Below, piece by piece: positions 40,838-50,196 of a DNA stretch of 64,000 nucleotides. Each line of letters begins with the position of its first letter. Position 1 is the first letter of the stretch. The notes beneath the pieces were generated by a model. That model worked only from the letters and a program-made list of their open reading frames with translations, was not told the DNA's origin and searched no databases. The translations under genes were made by a program, and so were the position numbers. The stretch is from CAYWIT01 sp964458415 (GTDB taxonomy: Bacteria; Pseudomonadota; Alphaproteobacteria; Micavibrionales; UBA2020), in contig CAYWIT010000011.1 in the NCBI GenBank assembly GCA_964458415.1, forward strand, positions 15,360-79,359. The letters are read 5' to 3'.

Positions 40838-41536
40838 ATGCCACAACACGACCATCTGACCGATAAGCCCCTCAGGGAAATGCCGGCGCCTAAACCTGCG
40901 GATTTTTCCTCACGTAAAACCGCGTTTGACAGCTGGTGGCGGACACAGAGCGCAACCATGGCACTGCTGCGTCACGCCTATCAAAAGATTGAAGAGGCAG
41001 AGCGCCGCCTTGAGGCGCAGGAACACCGTATCCAACAACTGGAAGAGCTCGCTGAAACCGATCCGCTGACTGGATTGATGAACCGCCGGGGATTTGAAAA
41101 ATTCGTTGAGCTGGAGATGTCGCGCATCCGCCGCCTCCATTCTCCCGGCGCCCTGCTGGTACTGGTTGACCTCGACCGCTTCAAGCAAATCAATGATATT
41201 AACGGCCATCAGGCGGGGGATGAATGCCTGAAGCTCGTCGCTGACCATCTGCTAAAATCCATCCGCTTTGCCGATGGCGCCGCACGCTTTGGCGGCGATG
41301 AATTCGCTATCCTGTTAACCCAGACAGCCCCCGAAAAAGCCATGGCCCGCGCACAAAAAATCCGTCAGGTGCTCAACGATATGCGCCTGAACTGGCAGGG
41401 AGAAAAACTGCATTTCGGCGCCAGCATCGGAATCGCTCCGGCCACGCCGGAAAGCGATTTCCCAGCCCTTTATAAACAGGCGGATACCGGGCTCTATGCC
41501 GACAAGCAAGACCGCCGCCAGCGCGGGTTGAGATAG
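40838..41536 (+). CDS. Diguanylate cyclase (coiled coil + GGDEF)
   Basis: A 232-residue cytoplasmic protein. Residues about 45-75 (YQKIEEAERRLEAQEHRIQ) form a coiled coil, followed by a GGDEF domain starting DPLTGLMNRRGFEK. The active site RFGGDEFAILL is intact, and RFAD five residues before it is a complete RxxD inhibitory site, so it is probably an active, feedback-controlled c-di-GMP synthase. There is no sensory domain apart from the coiled coil. It is transcribed divergently from eipB; with pleD two cyclases lie within 3 kb. Confidence 0.85.
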   Translation: MPQHDHLTDKPLREMPAPKPADFSSRKTAFDSWWRTQSATMALLRHAYQKIEEAERRLEAQEHRIQQLEELAETDPLTGLMNRRGFEKFVELEMSRIRRLHSPGALLVLVDLDRFKQINDINGHQAGDECLKLVADHLLKSIRFADGAARFGGDEFAILLTQTAPEKAMARAQKIRQVLNDMRLNWQGEKLHFGASIGIAPATPESDFPALYKQADTGLYADKQDRRQRGLR

Positions 41537-41590
41537 ACGGGGTCAATTAAAGAGAAATCCATTTTTTCTCAGCCCTGTGAGCAAAACGCT

Positions 41591-42325
41591 CTATCGCGGT
41601 ATAACTACATTAACAAAATAAAGTCCACCAGCATAATGATCGAATGGAGCACAGAACATCATCTTGCCGGCAAATCGCGCATCCTGATCCCCGAGAACTT
41701 TTGTCGAAGTGAAGTCGTTATTCGCCATACAGCCGTTAAAATTGTCCGGGCGCGATGTGGCGACGTCTTCAATTGCCGGACTCGTTGCAGTAAAGTTTGT
41801 ATTGATCCCAAGCTGCTTATTAATTCTGTTACAGATATCCGGCTGCAGAAAAAATGTGACACTCAAAAGCTCTGGCGCAGATGACCCGACGCCAAAAATG
41901 CTCCCTTGCTTGACCTGCGTTGTGCCGGGCGCTGGCAACCCAGGGACATAGGACGCAGGCTCAAATCCAGACGCAGTAAAAACCTGCGCCTCAACACCGC
42001 CACCCAACGGATCAAAAATACGGCAATCCGTTGTCGTGCAAGTATGATTCTGGTTCCAGCAATTATAACTGCCATTTCCAAAGACCCAGGAGGGGCTCCT
42101 ATAATCAAGCATCAGGGGGTCCACCCCCTGCAAGAGTATCATTCTGTTGACCGCTGCCTGCACAAGGCCCGCCCACTGTACAATCTTTGACGCTTCAAGA
42201 TCGACCTGCTCTTTTGAAATATCTCCCCCGCCGCGTCCTGATTGCGTTATTGCATAGGAAAGCGCCCCAAACAGGGCCACGGCGATCAGGATTAGAAACA
42301 GGGCGGAACCTCGCTGCGATCGCAT
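41591..42325 (-). CDS. Prepilin-like/PilX-like membrane protein
   Basis: A 244-residue protein with an N-terminal hydrophobic helix (GSALFLILIAVALFGALSY) after MRSQR, as in minor pilins of the PilX/PulK type. A polar, cysteine-rich globular part follows (CWNQNHTCTTTDCRIFDP, and Cys residues at DICNRI, NGCMANN and MFCAPFDH), suggesting disulfides. A prepilin peptidase site is less obvious than in the 48737-49621 gene, since Phe replaced the usual FTLVE pattern. The function is unknown. It is directly downstream of aspS on the same strand with a 34-base gap. Confidence 0.5.
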   Translation of the reverse strand: MRSQRGSALFLILIAVALFGALSYAITQSGRGGGDISKEQVDLEASKIVQWAGLVQAAVNRMILLQGVDPLMLDYRSPSWVFGNGSYNCWNQNHTCTTTDCRIFDPLGGGVEAQVFTASGFEPASYVPGLPAPGTTQVKQGSIFGVGSSAPELLSVTFFLQPDICNRINKQLGINTNFTATSPAIEDVATSRPDNFNGCMANNDFTSTKVLGDQDARFAGKMMFCAPFDHYAGGLYFVNVVIPR

Positions 42326-42359
42326 AAACAGAACTTCCTTTAAAATTCAAAAAAGCAAG

Positions 42360-44177
42360 CTATCCCGCTGCCTTGACCTTCTCCTTTGGCAGATCTGTTT
42401 TGATATGCACATCACGTAGCTGGTGAAGATCAACCGTTGCCGGAGCCCCCATCAGCAGATCCTCTGCCTGTTGGTTCATCGGGAAGGCAATAACTTCGCG
42501 CACGTTCGGCTCATCAGCAAGGAACATCACCATCCTGTCGATGCCGAAAGCACAGCCGCCATGCGGCGGCGCCCCGAATTTAAAAGCATTGTACATCCCG
42601 CCGAATTTCTCCTGAACAGAGCCCTTCGGATAGCCTGCAATTTCAAACGCACGCTCCATCACTTCGGGAATATGGTTCCGGATACCGCCCGAGGCCAGTT
42701 CGACACCGTTGCAAACGCTGTCATACTGGATCGCCTTGATCTTAAGCGGGTCATCATGGTTCAGCGCATGCAGTCCGCCTGCTGGCATCGAGAACGGATT
42801 ATGCGAGAAATCGATCTTGCCCGTCTTGTCGTTGATTTCGTACATCGGGAAATCGACGATCCAGCAAAAACGGAAAGCGTTTTTCTCGATAATATCCATG
42901 TCCTCGCCGATTTTCGTCCGTGCCTTGCCCGCCATGGCCGCAGCCTTGGCCGTTTCGTCGCAGACAAAGAAGACCGCGTCACCGCTCGCGGCGCCCGTCA
43001 GTTTTTTTAGCTCTTCCTGTGCGGCAGGCGGGATGAACTTCGCAATTGGCCCTTTTCCTTCCGCGCCCTCGAACACGACATAGCCCAAGCCCACAGCCCC
43101 TTCGCCCTTTGCCCAGTCATTGAGCTTGTCAAAGAAGCTGCGCGGTCTGTCAGAGACCTTCGGCGCACGGATAGCACGCACCACGCCGCCCTTTTCAACT
43201 GTCGCTTTGAAAGCGCGGAATTCGACATCGCTCCGTGCAAAAACGCTGGTGACATCAACGATTTCAAGCGGGTTGCGCAGATCCGGCTTGTCGCTGCCGT
43301 ATTTTAGCATGGATTCGTCAAACCCGATGCGGCGGAATGGCGGTCTATCCACTGCGAATTTTTGGCCGGTAAAGCTAGAAAACTCCTCGAATACACCGTA
43401 AATAACCGGCTCCATCGTCGCAAAGACATCGTCCTGCGTGACAAAGGACATCTCGACGTCAAGCTGGTAAAACTCGCCCGCGGTGCGATCGGCCCGCGCG
43501 TCCTCGTCGCGGAAACAGGGCGCAATCTGGAAGTAACGGTCAAAACCCGACATCATCAGCAATTGCTTGAACTGCTGCGGGGCTTGCGGCAGGGCATAGA
43601 ACTTCCCCGGATGCAGGCGCGACGGCACCAGAAAGTCGCGTGCGCCCTCCGGTGAAGAGGCGGTCAGGATCGGGGTCTGGAATTCGCGGAATCCCTGCTC
43701 GACCATGCGGCGGCGAATGGAAGTCACCACGTCGCTCCGCAACACGATATTCCGGTGCAGCACATCGCGGCGCAAATCCAGAAAGCGGTATTTCAGACGC
43801 ACATCCTCGCCATAAGGCTCATCGGAATTCACCTGCAACGGCAGCATATCTGTCACAGGCGCGGAGAGCAGATCAAAATGCTTGATCCGGACCTCGATTT
43901 CACCTGTTGGCAGATTTTTATTCGTTGTTTCCGGCGTACGCAGGACAACCTCGCCCGTCACGCAAATAACGTTTTCCAGCCGTAAACTTTCGATGCTTTT
44001 AAACAAGGGGTTGTCCGTATTGATGACGCATTGCGTCAGGCCGTAATGATCACGCAGATCAATAAACAGCAATCCACCATGGTCGCGTTTGCGGTGAATC
44101 CACCCGGAAATCTTGATCGTCTGCCCCTTGTCCGCCGCGCGAAGCTGGTTGCAGGTATGTGTGCGGTATGTATGCAT
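42360..44177 (-). CDS. aspS: Aspartyl-tRNA synthetase
   Basis: A 605-residue bacterial-type aspartyl-tRNA synthetase. It has an OB-fold anticodon domain (KISGWIHRKRDHGGLLFIDL, about residues 23-42), the class II motif 2 CFRDEDARADRTAGEFYQLD (about 215-234), the bacterial insertion GAD domain (about 285-425), and motif 3 GGCAFGIDRMVMFLADE (about 550). Length and order are normal. The minus-strand gene precedes the PilX-like gene and is divergent from rnd. No sign of an extra paralogue in the window. Confidence 0.95.
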   Translation of the reverse strand: MHTYRTHTCNQLRAADKGQTIKISGWIHRKRDHGGLLFIDLRDHYGLTQCVINTDNPLFKSIESLRLENVICVTGEVVLRTPETTNKNLPTGEIEVRIKHFDLLSAPVTDMLPLQVNSDEPYGEDVRLKYRFLDLRRDVLHRNIVLRSDVVTSIRRRMVEQGFREFQTPILTASSPEGARDFLVPSRLHPGKFYALPQAPQQFKQLLMMSGFDRYFQIAPCFRDEDARADRTAGEFYQLDVEMSFVTQDDVFATMEPVIYGVFEEFSSFTGQKFAVDRPPFRRIGFDESMLKYGSDKPDLRNPLEIVDVTSVFARSDVEFRAFKATVEKGGVVRAIRAPKVSDRPRSFFDKLNDWAKGEGAVGLGYVVFEGAEGKGPIAKFIPPAAQEELKKLTGAASGDAVFFVCDETAKAAAMAGKARTKIGEDMDIIEKNAFRFCWIVDFPMYEINDKTGKIDFSHNPFSMPAGGLHALNHDDPLKIKAIQYDSVCNGVELASGGIRNHIPEVMERAFEIAGYPKGSVQEKFGGMYNAFKFGAPPHGGCAFGIDRMVMFLADEPNVREVIAFPMNQQAEDLLMGAPATVDLHQLRDVHIKTDLPKEKVKAAG

Positions 44178-44263
44178 GTTTTTTTACCCTCAATGCTCAA
44201 AATTCTGTATTTTCATAGCAGAAAAGTGTGGAAAAACAAAGCCCTTTGGTGTATTTGAGGAAT

Positions 44264-45421
44264 ATGTCCTTGATTACAACCACAAAAGACCTGAAATCCC
44301 TTGTCACCCGCCTGAAAAAAGCGGAATTTGTGACCGTTGACACAGAATTCATCCGCGAGAGGACGTATTGGGCACGTCTGTGCCTGATACAGGTTTCCGG
44401 CAAGGATAATGAAGCTTTCGCCATTGATCCGCTGGCCGAGGGAATGGATCTTTCCCCCTTCTACGATCTGATGCAGGACAAAAACGTCATGAAAGTCTTT
44501 CATGCCTGCCGTCAGGATCTTGAGATTTTTTACAAGGAAACGGGCAAGCTTCCCACGCCCATTTTTGACACACAGGTCGCTGCGATGGTTTGCGGCTTTG
44601 GCGATCAGGTCAGCTACGAAAATATTGTCAATGCCCTCACCGGCAAAAAACTGGATAAATCGGCGCGCTTCACGGATTGGGCGCTGCGCCCGCTTTCGGT
44701 CAAACAGATCAAATATGCGCTGGCCGATGTTATTCACCTGCGCAAGGTCTACGAGAAACTGTCCGATCACCTCGACACGCTCAAGCGCAAAACATGGATC
44801 AGGGATGAAATGAAAAGCCTGACCGACCGTGAAAATTATACTTGGCGCCCCGAAGAAGCCTGGGAAAGGATCAGGGTCCCCAACAACAAACCACGTACAC
44901 TCGGCATTCTTCAGGAAGTTGCCGCATGGCGTGAACGCATGGCGCAGGAACTTGACGTGCCGCGTGGCCGTATCCTCAAGGATGAAGCGCTGGCCGAAAT
45001 CGCCGCCCACCCGCCGACATCTAAAGAAACCATGTCGCGCCTGCGCGGCTTGCATCAGGGCTTTGCCGAAAGCGAACGCGGGAAATCCCTGCTTGAAGCC
45101 GTCAAGATTGGCTTGAGCCTTGATGAAAAAGACTGCCCCAGACGCGAACCAAGAACGCATTTCCCCCCCGGCCTTGGCCCGACCATCGATCTTTTACGCG
45201 TTCTTCTGAAATTAAAATGCGAAGAAGGAAAAGTAGCGCAAAAGCTTCTCTGTAGCGCCTCTGATCTTGAACTGATTGCAGCCTACGGAGAAAAAGCGGA
45301 TGTTCCAGCCCTTTCCGGATGGCGTCACAAGCTCTTTGGCAAGGAGGCTTTGGAACTCCGCGATGGTCGCCTTGCGATCTGTGTTGAAAATGGGCACCTG
45401 AAAATGGTCAAGGCCGATTAA
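44264..45421 (+). CDS. rnd: Ribonuclease D
   Basis: A 385-residue 3'-5' exoribonuclease that trims tRNA and other small RNA ends. The DEDD exonuclease domain covers about residues 1-175, with VDTEFIRERTYWARLCLIQ, the Asp in VFHACRQDLEIFY and the Tyr/Asp in QIKYALADVIHL. An HRDC domain follows at about 205-290 (AWRERMAQELDVPRGRILKD). I start at ATG 44264 with GAGGAAT ahead, not the earlier ORF start, which has no ribosome site. Divergent from aspS. An AT-only inverted repeat overlaps its stop codon. Confidence 0.92.
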   Translation: MSLITTTKDLKSLVTRLKKAEFVTVDTEFIRERTYWARLCLIQVSGKDNEAFAIDPLAEGMDLSPFYDLMQDKNVMKVFHACRQDLEIFYKETGKLPTPIFDTQVAAMVCGFGDQVSYENIVNALTGKKLDKSARFTDWALRPLSVKQIKYALADVIHLRKVYEKLSDHLDTLKRKTWIRDEMKSLTDRENYTWRPEEAWERIRVPNNKPRTLGILQEVAAWRERMAQELDVPRGRILKDEALAEIAAHPPTSKETMSRLRGLHQGFAESERGKSLLEAVKIGLSLDEKDCPRREPRTHFPPGLGPTIDLLRVLLKLKCEEGKVAQKLLCSASDLELIAAYGEKADVPALSGWRHKLFGKEALELRDGRLAICVENGHLKMVKAD

Positions 45422-45446
45422 TATATTATTTTCATAATATATTAAT
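45417..45446. repeat. AT-only 13-bp perfect inverted repeat over the rnd stop codon
   Basis: Arms ATTAATATATTAT (45417-45429) and ATAATATATTAAT (45434-45446) flank a TTTC loop. The TAA stop of rnd lies in the left arm. It may act as a 3'-end hairpin or slow terminator; there is no clean U-run. Confidence 0.6.
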
Positions 45447-45463
45447 GATTTTAAGGTATATTC

Positions 45464-46768
45464 ATGCTGGAAAGGTATTTTAGAAAAAAGGACAACGGTT
45501 TGAAAAGGCCTGTATTTTTTAGACCTTCAGCGGAGGCAAAAGAATCCGGCACTCATATCCCGGAGGATTTGCTGCGCCGGAAAGAGGCTCTCCGTAAAAA
45601 ATTCCGGCAGGCCTTTGTTGCTGCCATCAGTCTCCCCATCGCAGCCTTTTCCGCCCATAAGCTGATTGAAAACAAAGACGCCGAAACCAATCTTGAAAAA
45701 CCCGGGCTCGTCCTGACGATCAAGGAAATATTCGATCAGAAATCTATCGAGCGCATGGGCCCGCAGATAGCCAGTCAGCAGCGGCTGGATCGCATATTTG
45801 AAAAAATGTCGCAGACAGAAATGGGCCACGACATTCTCCAATACATCAAGACGCACAAAGTAAAAGTCAGCTTCTACGACAGCGCCGATAAAGATGACCA
45901 GATCAACCTGAAAGAAGGAAAACTTGGAACGTATCATCCAGACAAAAACCTTATCAAGCTGAACGCCAAATCACCCGATGATGCTATCATGGTTACACTT
46001 GCGCATGAAGCCCGCCATGCGTGGCAGGCTCATAAAATAAAATACTGGATGATAGAAGGCACCGCCGTCTCTCCGGAAAAAAAACTTCTGATCCGAAGAT
46101 ATGTTGAGGCCGACGCATTTGCCTACCAAACCGCTTTTGCCCTCGATTTTGAAAGCGACAGCGGAAAAAGGCTTGTTCTGGGCAGAAATGCAGAAGTTGA
46201 CAAGACTTATAAATCAACAGATGCAGAAATGCGCGAGGCCTTGCGACAAGAGCTTATCAACGGCACCAGTCCGGCGCAGGCAAGGCTGACAATCCTAAGG
46301 CTGGCCTTTGAAACGCTGCAAGACCGCGGCTATGACAAGAAAAGCATCGAAGGTCTGGATCAAAACATTAATGCTCTGTACAAAAACAGCATTTCCCAGG
46401 ATACAGACGTAATGGATGAAAAATCCATTACCGCCCTGCGCTCGCAAATCGAAAAGATTCGCAAAGAGCCTGACTGGGAAACCGTCATCAAATATCTGCG
46501 TAAATTCGGCAACATGGGCCTGCAGGATAATGACGTTAATTATCTTGATGGCGTGCCTGATAAAGACATGACCAGCCTGGACTGGATGGGCGGACTTTCA
46601 GATCTTCGGGCGCCCCAGTTCAAAAAAATCAAATCAATGTATGCGAGCATCCTTGAACAATCCCAAAATCTTTTTCTTGATGAGCCCGCGCAGACAGAAC
46701 CCGCGGCAGAAGAACCCGTGCAAACACCGCCCCCACCCTCAAACGGCCCTTCAAATACACCGCGTTAA
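45464..46768 (+). CDS. Putative HExxH metallopeptidase-like protein
   Basis: A 434-residue protein with a short hydrophobic segment near residues 47-62 (AFVAAISLPIAAFSA) that may anchor it. The segment VTLAHEARHAWQAHK (about 177-191) holds a zinc-type HEARH motif, and RRYVEADAFAYQTAF about 28 residues later provides a candidate third glutamate ligand. This is the layout of poorly studied DUF6782-type families. The C-terminal 20 residues are Pro/Glu-rich. Function and substrate are unknown. The stop is two bases from the convergent ppx stop. Confidence 0.6.
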   Translation: MLERYFRKKDNGLKRPVFFRPSAEAKESGTHIPEDLLRRKEALRKKFRQAFVAAISLPIAAFSAHKLIENKDAETNLEKPGLVLTIKEIFDQKSIERMGPQIASQQRLDRIFEKMSQTEMGHDILQYIKTHKVKVSFYDSADKDDQINLKEGKLGTYHPDKNLIKLNAKSPDDAIMVTLAHEARHAWQAHKIKYWMIEGTAVSPEKKLLIRRYVEADAFAYQTAFALDFESDSGKRLVLGRNAEVDKTYKSTDAEMREALRQELINGTSPAQARLTILRLAFETLQDRGYDKKSIEGLDQNINALYKNSISQDTDVMDEKSITALRSQIEKIRKEPDWETVIKYLRKFGNMGLQDNDVNYLDGVPDKDMTSLDWMGGLSDLRAPQFKKIKSMYASILEQSQNLFLDEPAQTEPAAEEPVQTPPPPSNGPSNTPR

Positions 46769-46770
46769 GT

Positions 46771-48249
46771 TCATAGAATAACCGCCGTATATCCCGTAGC
46801 CCCAGCGATATCCTGCAAAGCATCGGCGATAATTTCGGCGTTGAGCGCCCCGCTCCGCACACCAAGCTCCAGACATATATTCTGATCTCGCACACTCAGT
46901 TTGCTCCGCGCGAGTAACGACAAAGCGCCGCCGGTCAGCAAATATGCCAATTTCTGCGCATGTCCGACGACCACAGCATGATGAAACAATTCATCAGAAA
47001 GGATACGCCGCGCGGCTTGCACGGCAGAATCTCCGCTCCGCCCGCCATAGCGAACATATTGCGTCAAGGCCAGAAAGGCCCGCCCAGCGTGATCAAGCCC
47101 ATAGAAAGGCAAGACAAGAATGCGTTCAAAAGCATGCGCCGCCTGATAGTCTTCATGTTCAAACCAGCCCGTATCGCTCAACAGGCACGCAGCCTCCAAC
47201 AACCTTAAAAAAGGCGCTTGCGCGTCCGGAAACAACGGTTCCATCCACAAAGCGAGAACGCCAAAAGCGGAAATATCATCAAAACGGCTGATTTTATGCG
47301 CAATTTTGCGGCAACTGACAATCAAGGCATCCTGTTTCTGCAGGGACGGCGGCATCCGTTCGTACAAAAGCCCCTCGCGCAATCCTGTGCCGGAAAACAC
47401 CAGCCGCGCCGCATGCGTCCGCTCAAGCAAGGCTTGCAATGTCAGCGCCGCAACCCCCATATCCCGCAGGCGTTTCTTTGAAAGTCCTGCCGTCTTTTCC
47501 AGCGAAGACAGACTCTGCCGCGTCAACAGGCTGGCATAGTCCAGCGCCTTGTTTCCTGGAATCGAATAATGATCCAGCACAAGCAAAGGATGGTCGGACA
47601 GTCGCATATGCGCCTTGGCCATCGACCGCCAGGCACCGCCCAATGCATAAAAATCGTTACCCGTGCAGTCTTTCAGAAAGCCGACACTCTCCAGTTGCTC
47701 TGCGACAACGCGCTGTCGCTCTTCCGGAGATTTCAAGGCCTGCAAACGGTGCGAACCGATGGGCAGGCTCACCTTGTTTTTAACCTGTCCGCCCTCAACC
47801 TGAATCAGTTCCAGCGACCCCCCGCCATAGTCGCCAATAATGCCATTCTCCCCAAGCCCGTTCATCAGCACCCCCAGAGCGGAAAGCCGTGCCTCCTCGT
47901 CTCCGTCAACGACACGAATAACCAGACCGCACTCCTGTTCGACACGGGCGATAAAATCAGCCCCGTCTTCCGCATCACGCAAAGCCGCCGTTGCCACCGC
48001 CAGAATATGACGAACCTTCATTGCCGCCAGCAACCCGGAAAAGCGACGGATACTCTCCAGCGCCTTTCTGGCCCCATCCGGGCTCAGCCGTCCTGTCGTC
48101 GCGAGATCGGCGCCAAGACTGCAGATATTACGTTCATTATGAATCCGCACTGGCGCCCGGTTGATACCATCGTAAACAACCAGCCGCACCGCATTCGACC
48201 CGATGTCAAGAACGGCCACGTAATCTTTCTTGGCATTCCGAACGGACAT
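46771..48249 (-). CDS. ppx: Ppx/GppA exopolyphosphatase family protein
   Basis: A 492-residue member of the Ppx/GppA family, which hydrolyses polyphosphate or pppGpp. It contains the ASKHA phosphate-binding motifs VLDIGSNAVRLVVYDG (about residues 12-27) and GIIGDYGGGSLELIQVEGG (about 140-158), with catalytic Glu in the intervening RVVDGDEEARLSALG. The C-terminal half is an HD-like helical region (EHEDYQAAHAFERIL). The length favours Ppx over GppA, but the substrate is not decided. The start at 48249 follows AAGGAAA. Confidence 0.85.
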   Translation of the reverse strand: MSVRNAKKDYVAVLDIGSNAVRLVVYDGINRAPVRIHNERNICSLGADLATTGRLSPDGARKALESIRRFSGLLAAMKVRHILAVATAALRDAEDGADFIARVEQECGLVIRVVDGDEEARLSALGVLMNGLGENGIIGDYGGGSLELIQVEGGQVKNKVSLPIGSHRLQALKSPEERQRVVAEQLESVGFLKDCTGNDFYALGGAWRSMAKAHMRLSDHPLLVLDHYSIPGNKALDYASLLTRQSLSSLEKTAGLSKKRLRDMGVAALTLQALLERTHAARLVFSGTGLREGLLYERMPPSLQKQDALIVSCRKIAHKISRFDDISAFGVLALWMEPLFPDAQAPFLRLLEAACLLSDTGWFEHEDYQAAHAFERILVLPFYGLDHAGRAFLALTQYVRYGGRSGDSAVQAARRILSDELFHHAVVVGHAQKLAYLLTGGALSLLARSKLSVRDQNICLELGVRSGALNAEIIADALQDIAGATGYTAVIL

Positions 48250-48349
48250 GACAATTTCCTTTCCTTCTCTTATAATCAAAGAGAAAGCAAAAAACTATGG
48301 CCTTTTGTCAGAGGCCTTGCGTCAGGGGGCGGCCTTTGGCCGATTATGC

Positions 48350-48745
48350 GTGCTAGAATTTTTGGACACGTTTCTTGAAATATCACATCGGCTGTTTTTA
48401 GCCTTCCTTGTCTTTGGATGGATCTGGCGCCCAAGCCGCAGGATGCACCGCTGGGCTCTCTCCATAACAGCCATAAACTGGTTTGTAATCGGGCCTATCC
48501 TCTATAACAGGGTCGGATTTTGTATAGTAACTGAAATCCAGCGACAGGTCAGAATGAAAATCAGCGGGCCCTGTGACGTCGGGCCGGACAAGGGTTTTGT
48601 TCAATATCTTCTTGAAGATTACAATATTTCCGCATCTCTCGACACGGTCAATACCGTCATTCTCACGCTCTTTTTTATCACCAGCCTGATTGCTATCTGG
48701 CTCTGGGAGCTCGAAAACAGGCGTACAAAAAAGACCTTAGTTTAA
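48350..48745 (+). CDS. DUF2784-like four-helix membrane protein
   Basis: A 131-residue membrane protein with three or four hydrophobic helices: LFLAFLVFGWIW, WALSITAINWFVIG, and VNTVILTLFFITSLIAIWLW. The central HRLFLAFLVFGWIWRPSRR and FVQYLLEDYNISASLDTVN fit DUF2784-type proteins. I start at GTG 48350 (MLEFLDTFL); no ATG is in frame at this end, and an upstream extension would run into ppx. Ribosome site is weak. Its 3' end overlaps the convergent prepilin gene by nine bases. Function unknown. Confidence 0.6.
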   Translation: MLEFLDTFLEISHRLFLAFLVFGWIWRPSRRMHRWALSITAINWFVIGPILYNRVGFCIVTEIQRQVRMKISGPCDVGPDKGFVQYLLEDYNISASLDTVNTVILTLFFITSLIAIWLWELENRRTKKTLV

Positions 48746-49621
48746 AGAGAAAGCAAGATCGCAAACACTGTAGCTGACAGCTGACCCCTTCAAAATGCCG
48801 GATCCGCTTTCAAGATAGGTAGCCGGCAGCGGAAAGCCTTTGACACATTTAGACGCAGCATTCGTCGCGGCCGCCTGCACAATCCCTACCGCCGGATTGC
48901 CATCGTCCATCTTGCGATCAATCTTGGCAGCCTGAAACGCCGTCAAAACACAGGCTGGACCACCTGTAGCGCCACAAACCGGCACAGCTGTCAAGGCCGG
49001 CGTATTGGGCAATGCCCAAAGTTGCAGCATTAAACCGGAAAGCCCCGGTAAGGCATTCATAGTTTGGGCGATATTCAATACCGTCCCATCCCCCTGACCG
49101 ACAACAAACCCGCCGCCAATCTTGGCCTCGGGATGTGTCACACCCCACTGCGGCTCCGCACCTGACAAAGCTTCATCGGAAATCCCTGAAATCAGCCCTG
49201 CCTTTAAAAGATGCATCCAGAAAAGCTGCGTTTCGTCACCGACTGCGCTGGGGGGGACGTTCATCCCCCCTGTTGCTGGTAATTGTGCCTTCCAATGAGG
49301 GACACCACTACCCCAATTCAAATCACCCACAATACCGTCTCCAAACCACCATGTGGTTGCGGCAGGAACACAGTTGAGGCACCCGGGAAGCCTTGTATCC
49401 GCCTCCCTGAAATCGCCGGGCAGGGCATTATATTTGTCCCTGAACACTGTCACAGCAGATTTGATCCCCTGTACCTGCGAAATGGTTGTTGCCACGCGCG
49501 AGTTGTCAATCATCTCGACACCCTTGAGGATGCCCCCAACGATCAACCCGATAATGACCATGGCAATTGCCAGCTCGACCAATGTAAACCCTGATTGCCC
49601 CATGTCTTTAGTAGAGGTCAC
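48737..49621 (-). CDS. Type IV prepilin / pseudopilin-like protein
   Basis: A 294-residue protein with a classic prepilin N-terminus, GQSG-FTLVELAIAMVIIG, cleaved before Phe with Glu at mature position 5. The hydrophobic helix continues to about residue 30. The globular part has cysteines in RLPGCLNCVP and in CGATGGPACVL, with NKYNALPGDFREADTR near 58-73, a pattern common in alphaproteobacterial prepilin-like proteins. The start is GTG 49621 with GGAG seven bases ahead. No other pilus assembly genes are adjacent, so its machine is elsewhere. Overlaps the DUF2784-like gene tail-to-tail. Confidence 0.75.
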   Translation of the reverse strand: MTSTKDMGQSGFTLVELAIAMVIIGLIVGGILKGVEMIDNSRVATTISQVQGIKSAVTVFRDKYNALPGDFREADTRLPGCLNCVPAATTWWFGDGIVGDLNWGSGVPHWKAQLPATGGMNVPPSAVGDETQLFWMHLLKAGLISGISDEALSGAEPQWGVTHPEAKIGGGFVVGQGDGTVLNIAQTMNALPGLSGLMLQLWALPNTPALTAVPVCGATGGPACVLTAFQAAKIDRKMDDGNPAVGIVQAAATNAASKCVKGFPLPATYLESGSGILKGSAVSYSVCDLAFSLN

Positions 49622-49727
49622 TATTCTGCTCCTTACTCTTGCTGACTTCCAAATTCTGTATTTTCAGCATATGATATTGTAGAGCGTATGACAACACTCT
49701 TTCTAGGCCTTCCAAGACAACATCCCC

Positions 49728-50192
49728 ATGAAAACATTCTATCTTTTAAGACATGGAGACGCCAGCGCCGGACTGGACGATCATGAACGCCCCCTTTCCC
49801 CTAAGGGGCATGAAGAGGCCTCCCGTGTGGCTTTGTTCATGGAAGATAACAAACTTGTTCCGGATTTCATTCTATGCTCTTCAGCCCTGAGAACACAGGA
49901 AACAATGCATGCCCTGCTCAAGCAAACCCGGCGAAAGACAGCGCATTTCCTTGCACGAAAGCTGTATCTTGCAGATCCGGATATGATTCTGATGCAAGCG
50001 GCCGGAGCACCGGAATCCTGCCATAACCTTCTTGTTATCAGCCATAACCCCGGGATTAGCGAGCTTGCCATTCACCTTGGCATAAAAGCGATGTTCCCGA
50101 CCTGCGGCCTTGGCGTTTTCAGCACAACTGCAGAAACATGGGCGGAAATATCCCCGCACAATACAAAGCCCGCGCATTTTTATATGCCATAA
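49728..50192 (+). CDS. sixA: SixA-like histidine phosphatase
   Basis: A 154-residue phosphohistidine phosphatase of the RHG family. It shows YLLRHGDASAGL at the N-terminus (catalytic His), ERPLSPKGHEEA, SSALRTQETMHALL and the second active His in VISHNPGISEL. SixA proteins dephosphorylate phospho-histidine carriers in E. coli; the target here is not known. The stop is four bases from the convergent yceD-like gene. Confidence 0.85.
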   Translation: MKTFYLLRHGDASAGLDDHERPLSPKGHEEASRVALFMEDNKLVPDFILCSSALRTQETMHALLKQTRRKTAHFLARKLYLADPDMILMQAAGAPESCHNLLVISHNPGISELAIHLGIKAMFPTCGLGVFSTTAETWAEISPHNTKPAHFYMP

Positions 50193-50196
50193 CTTT

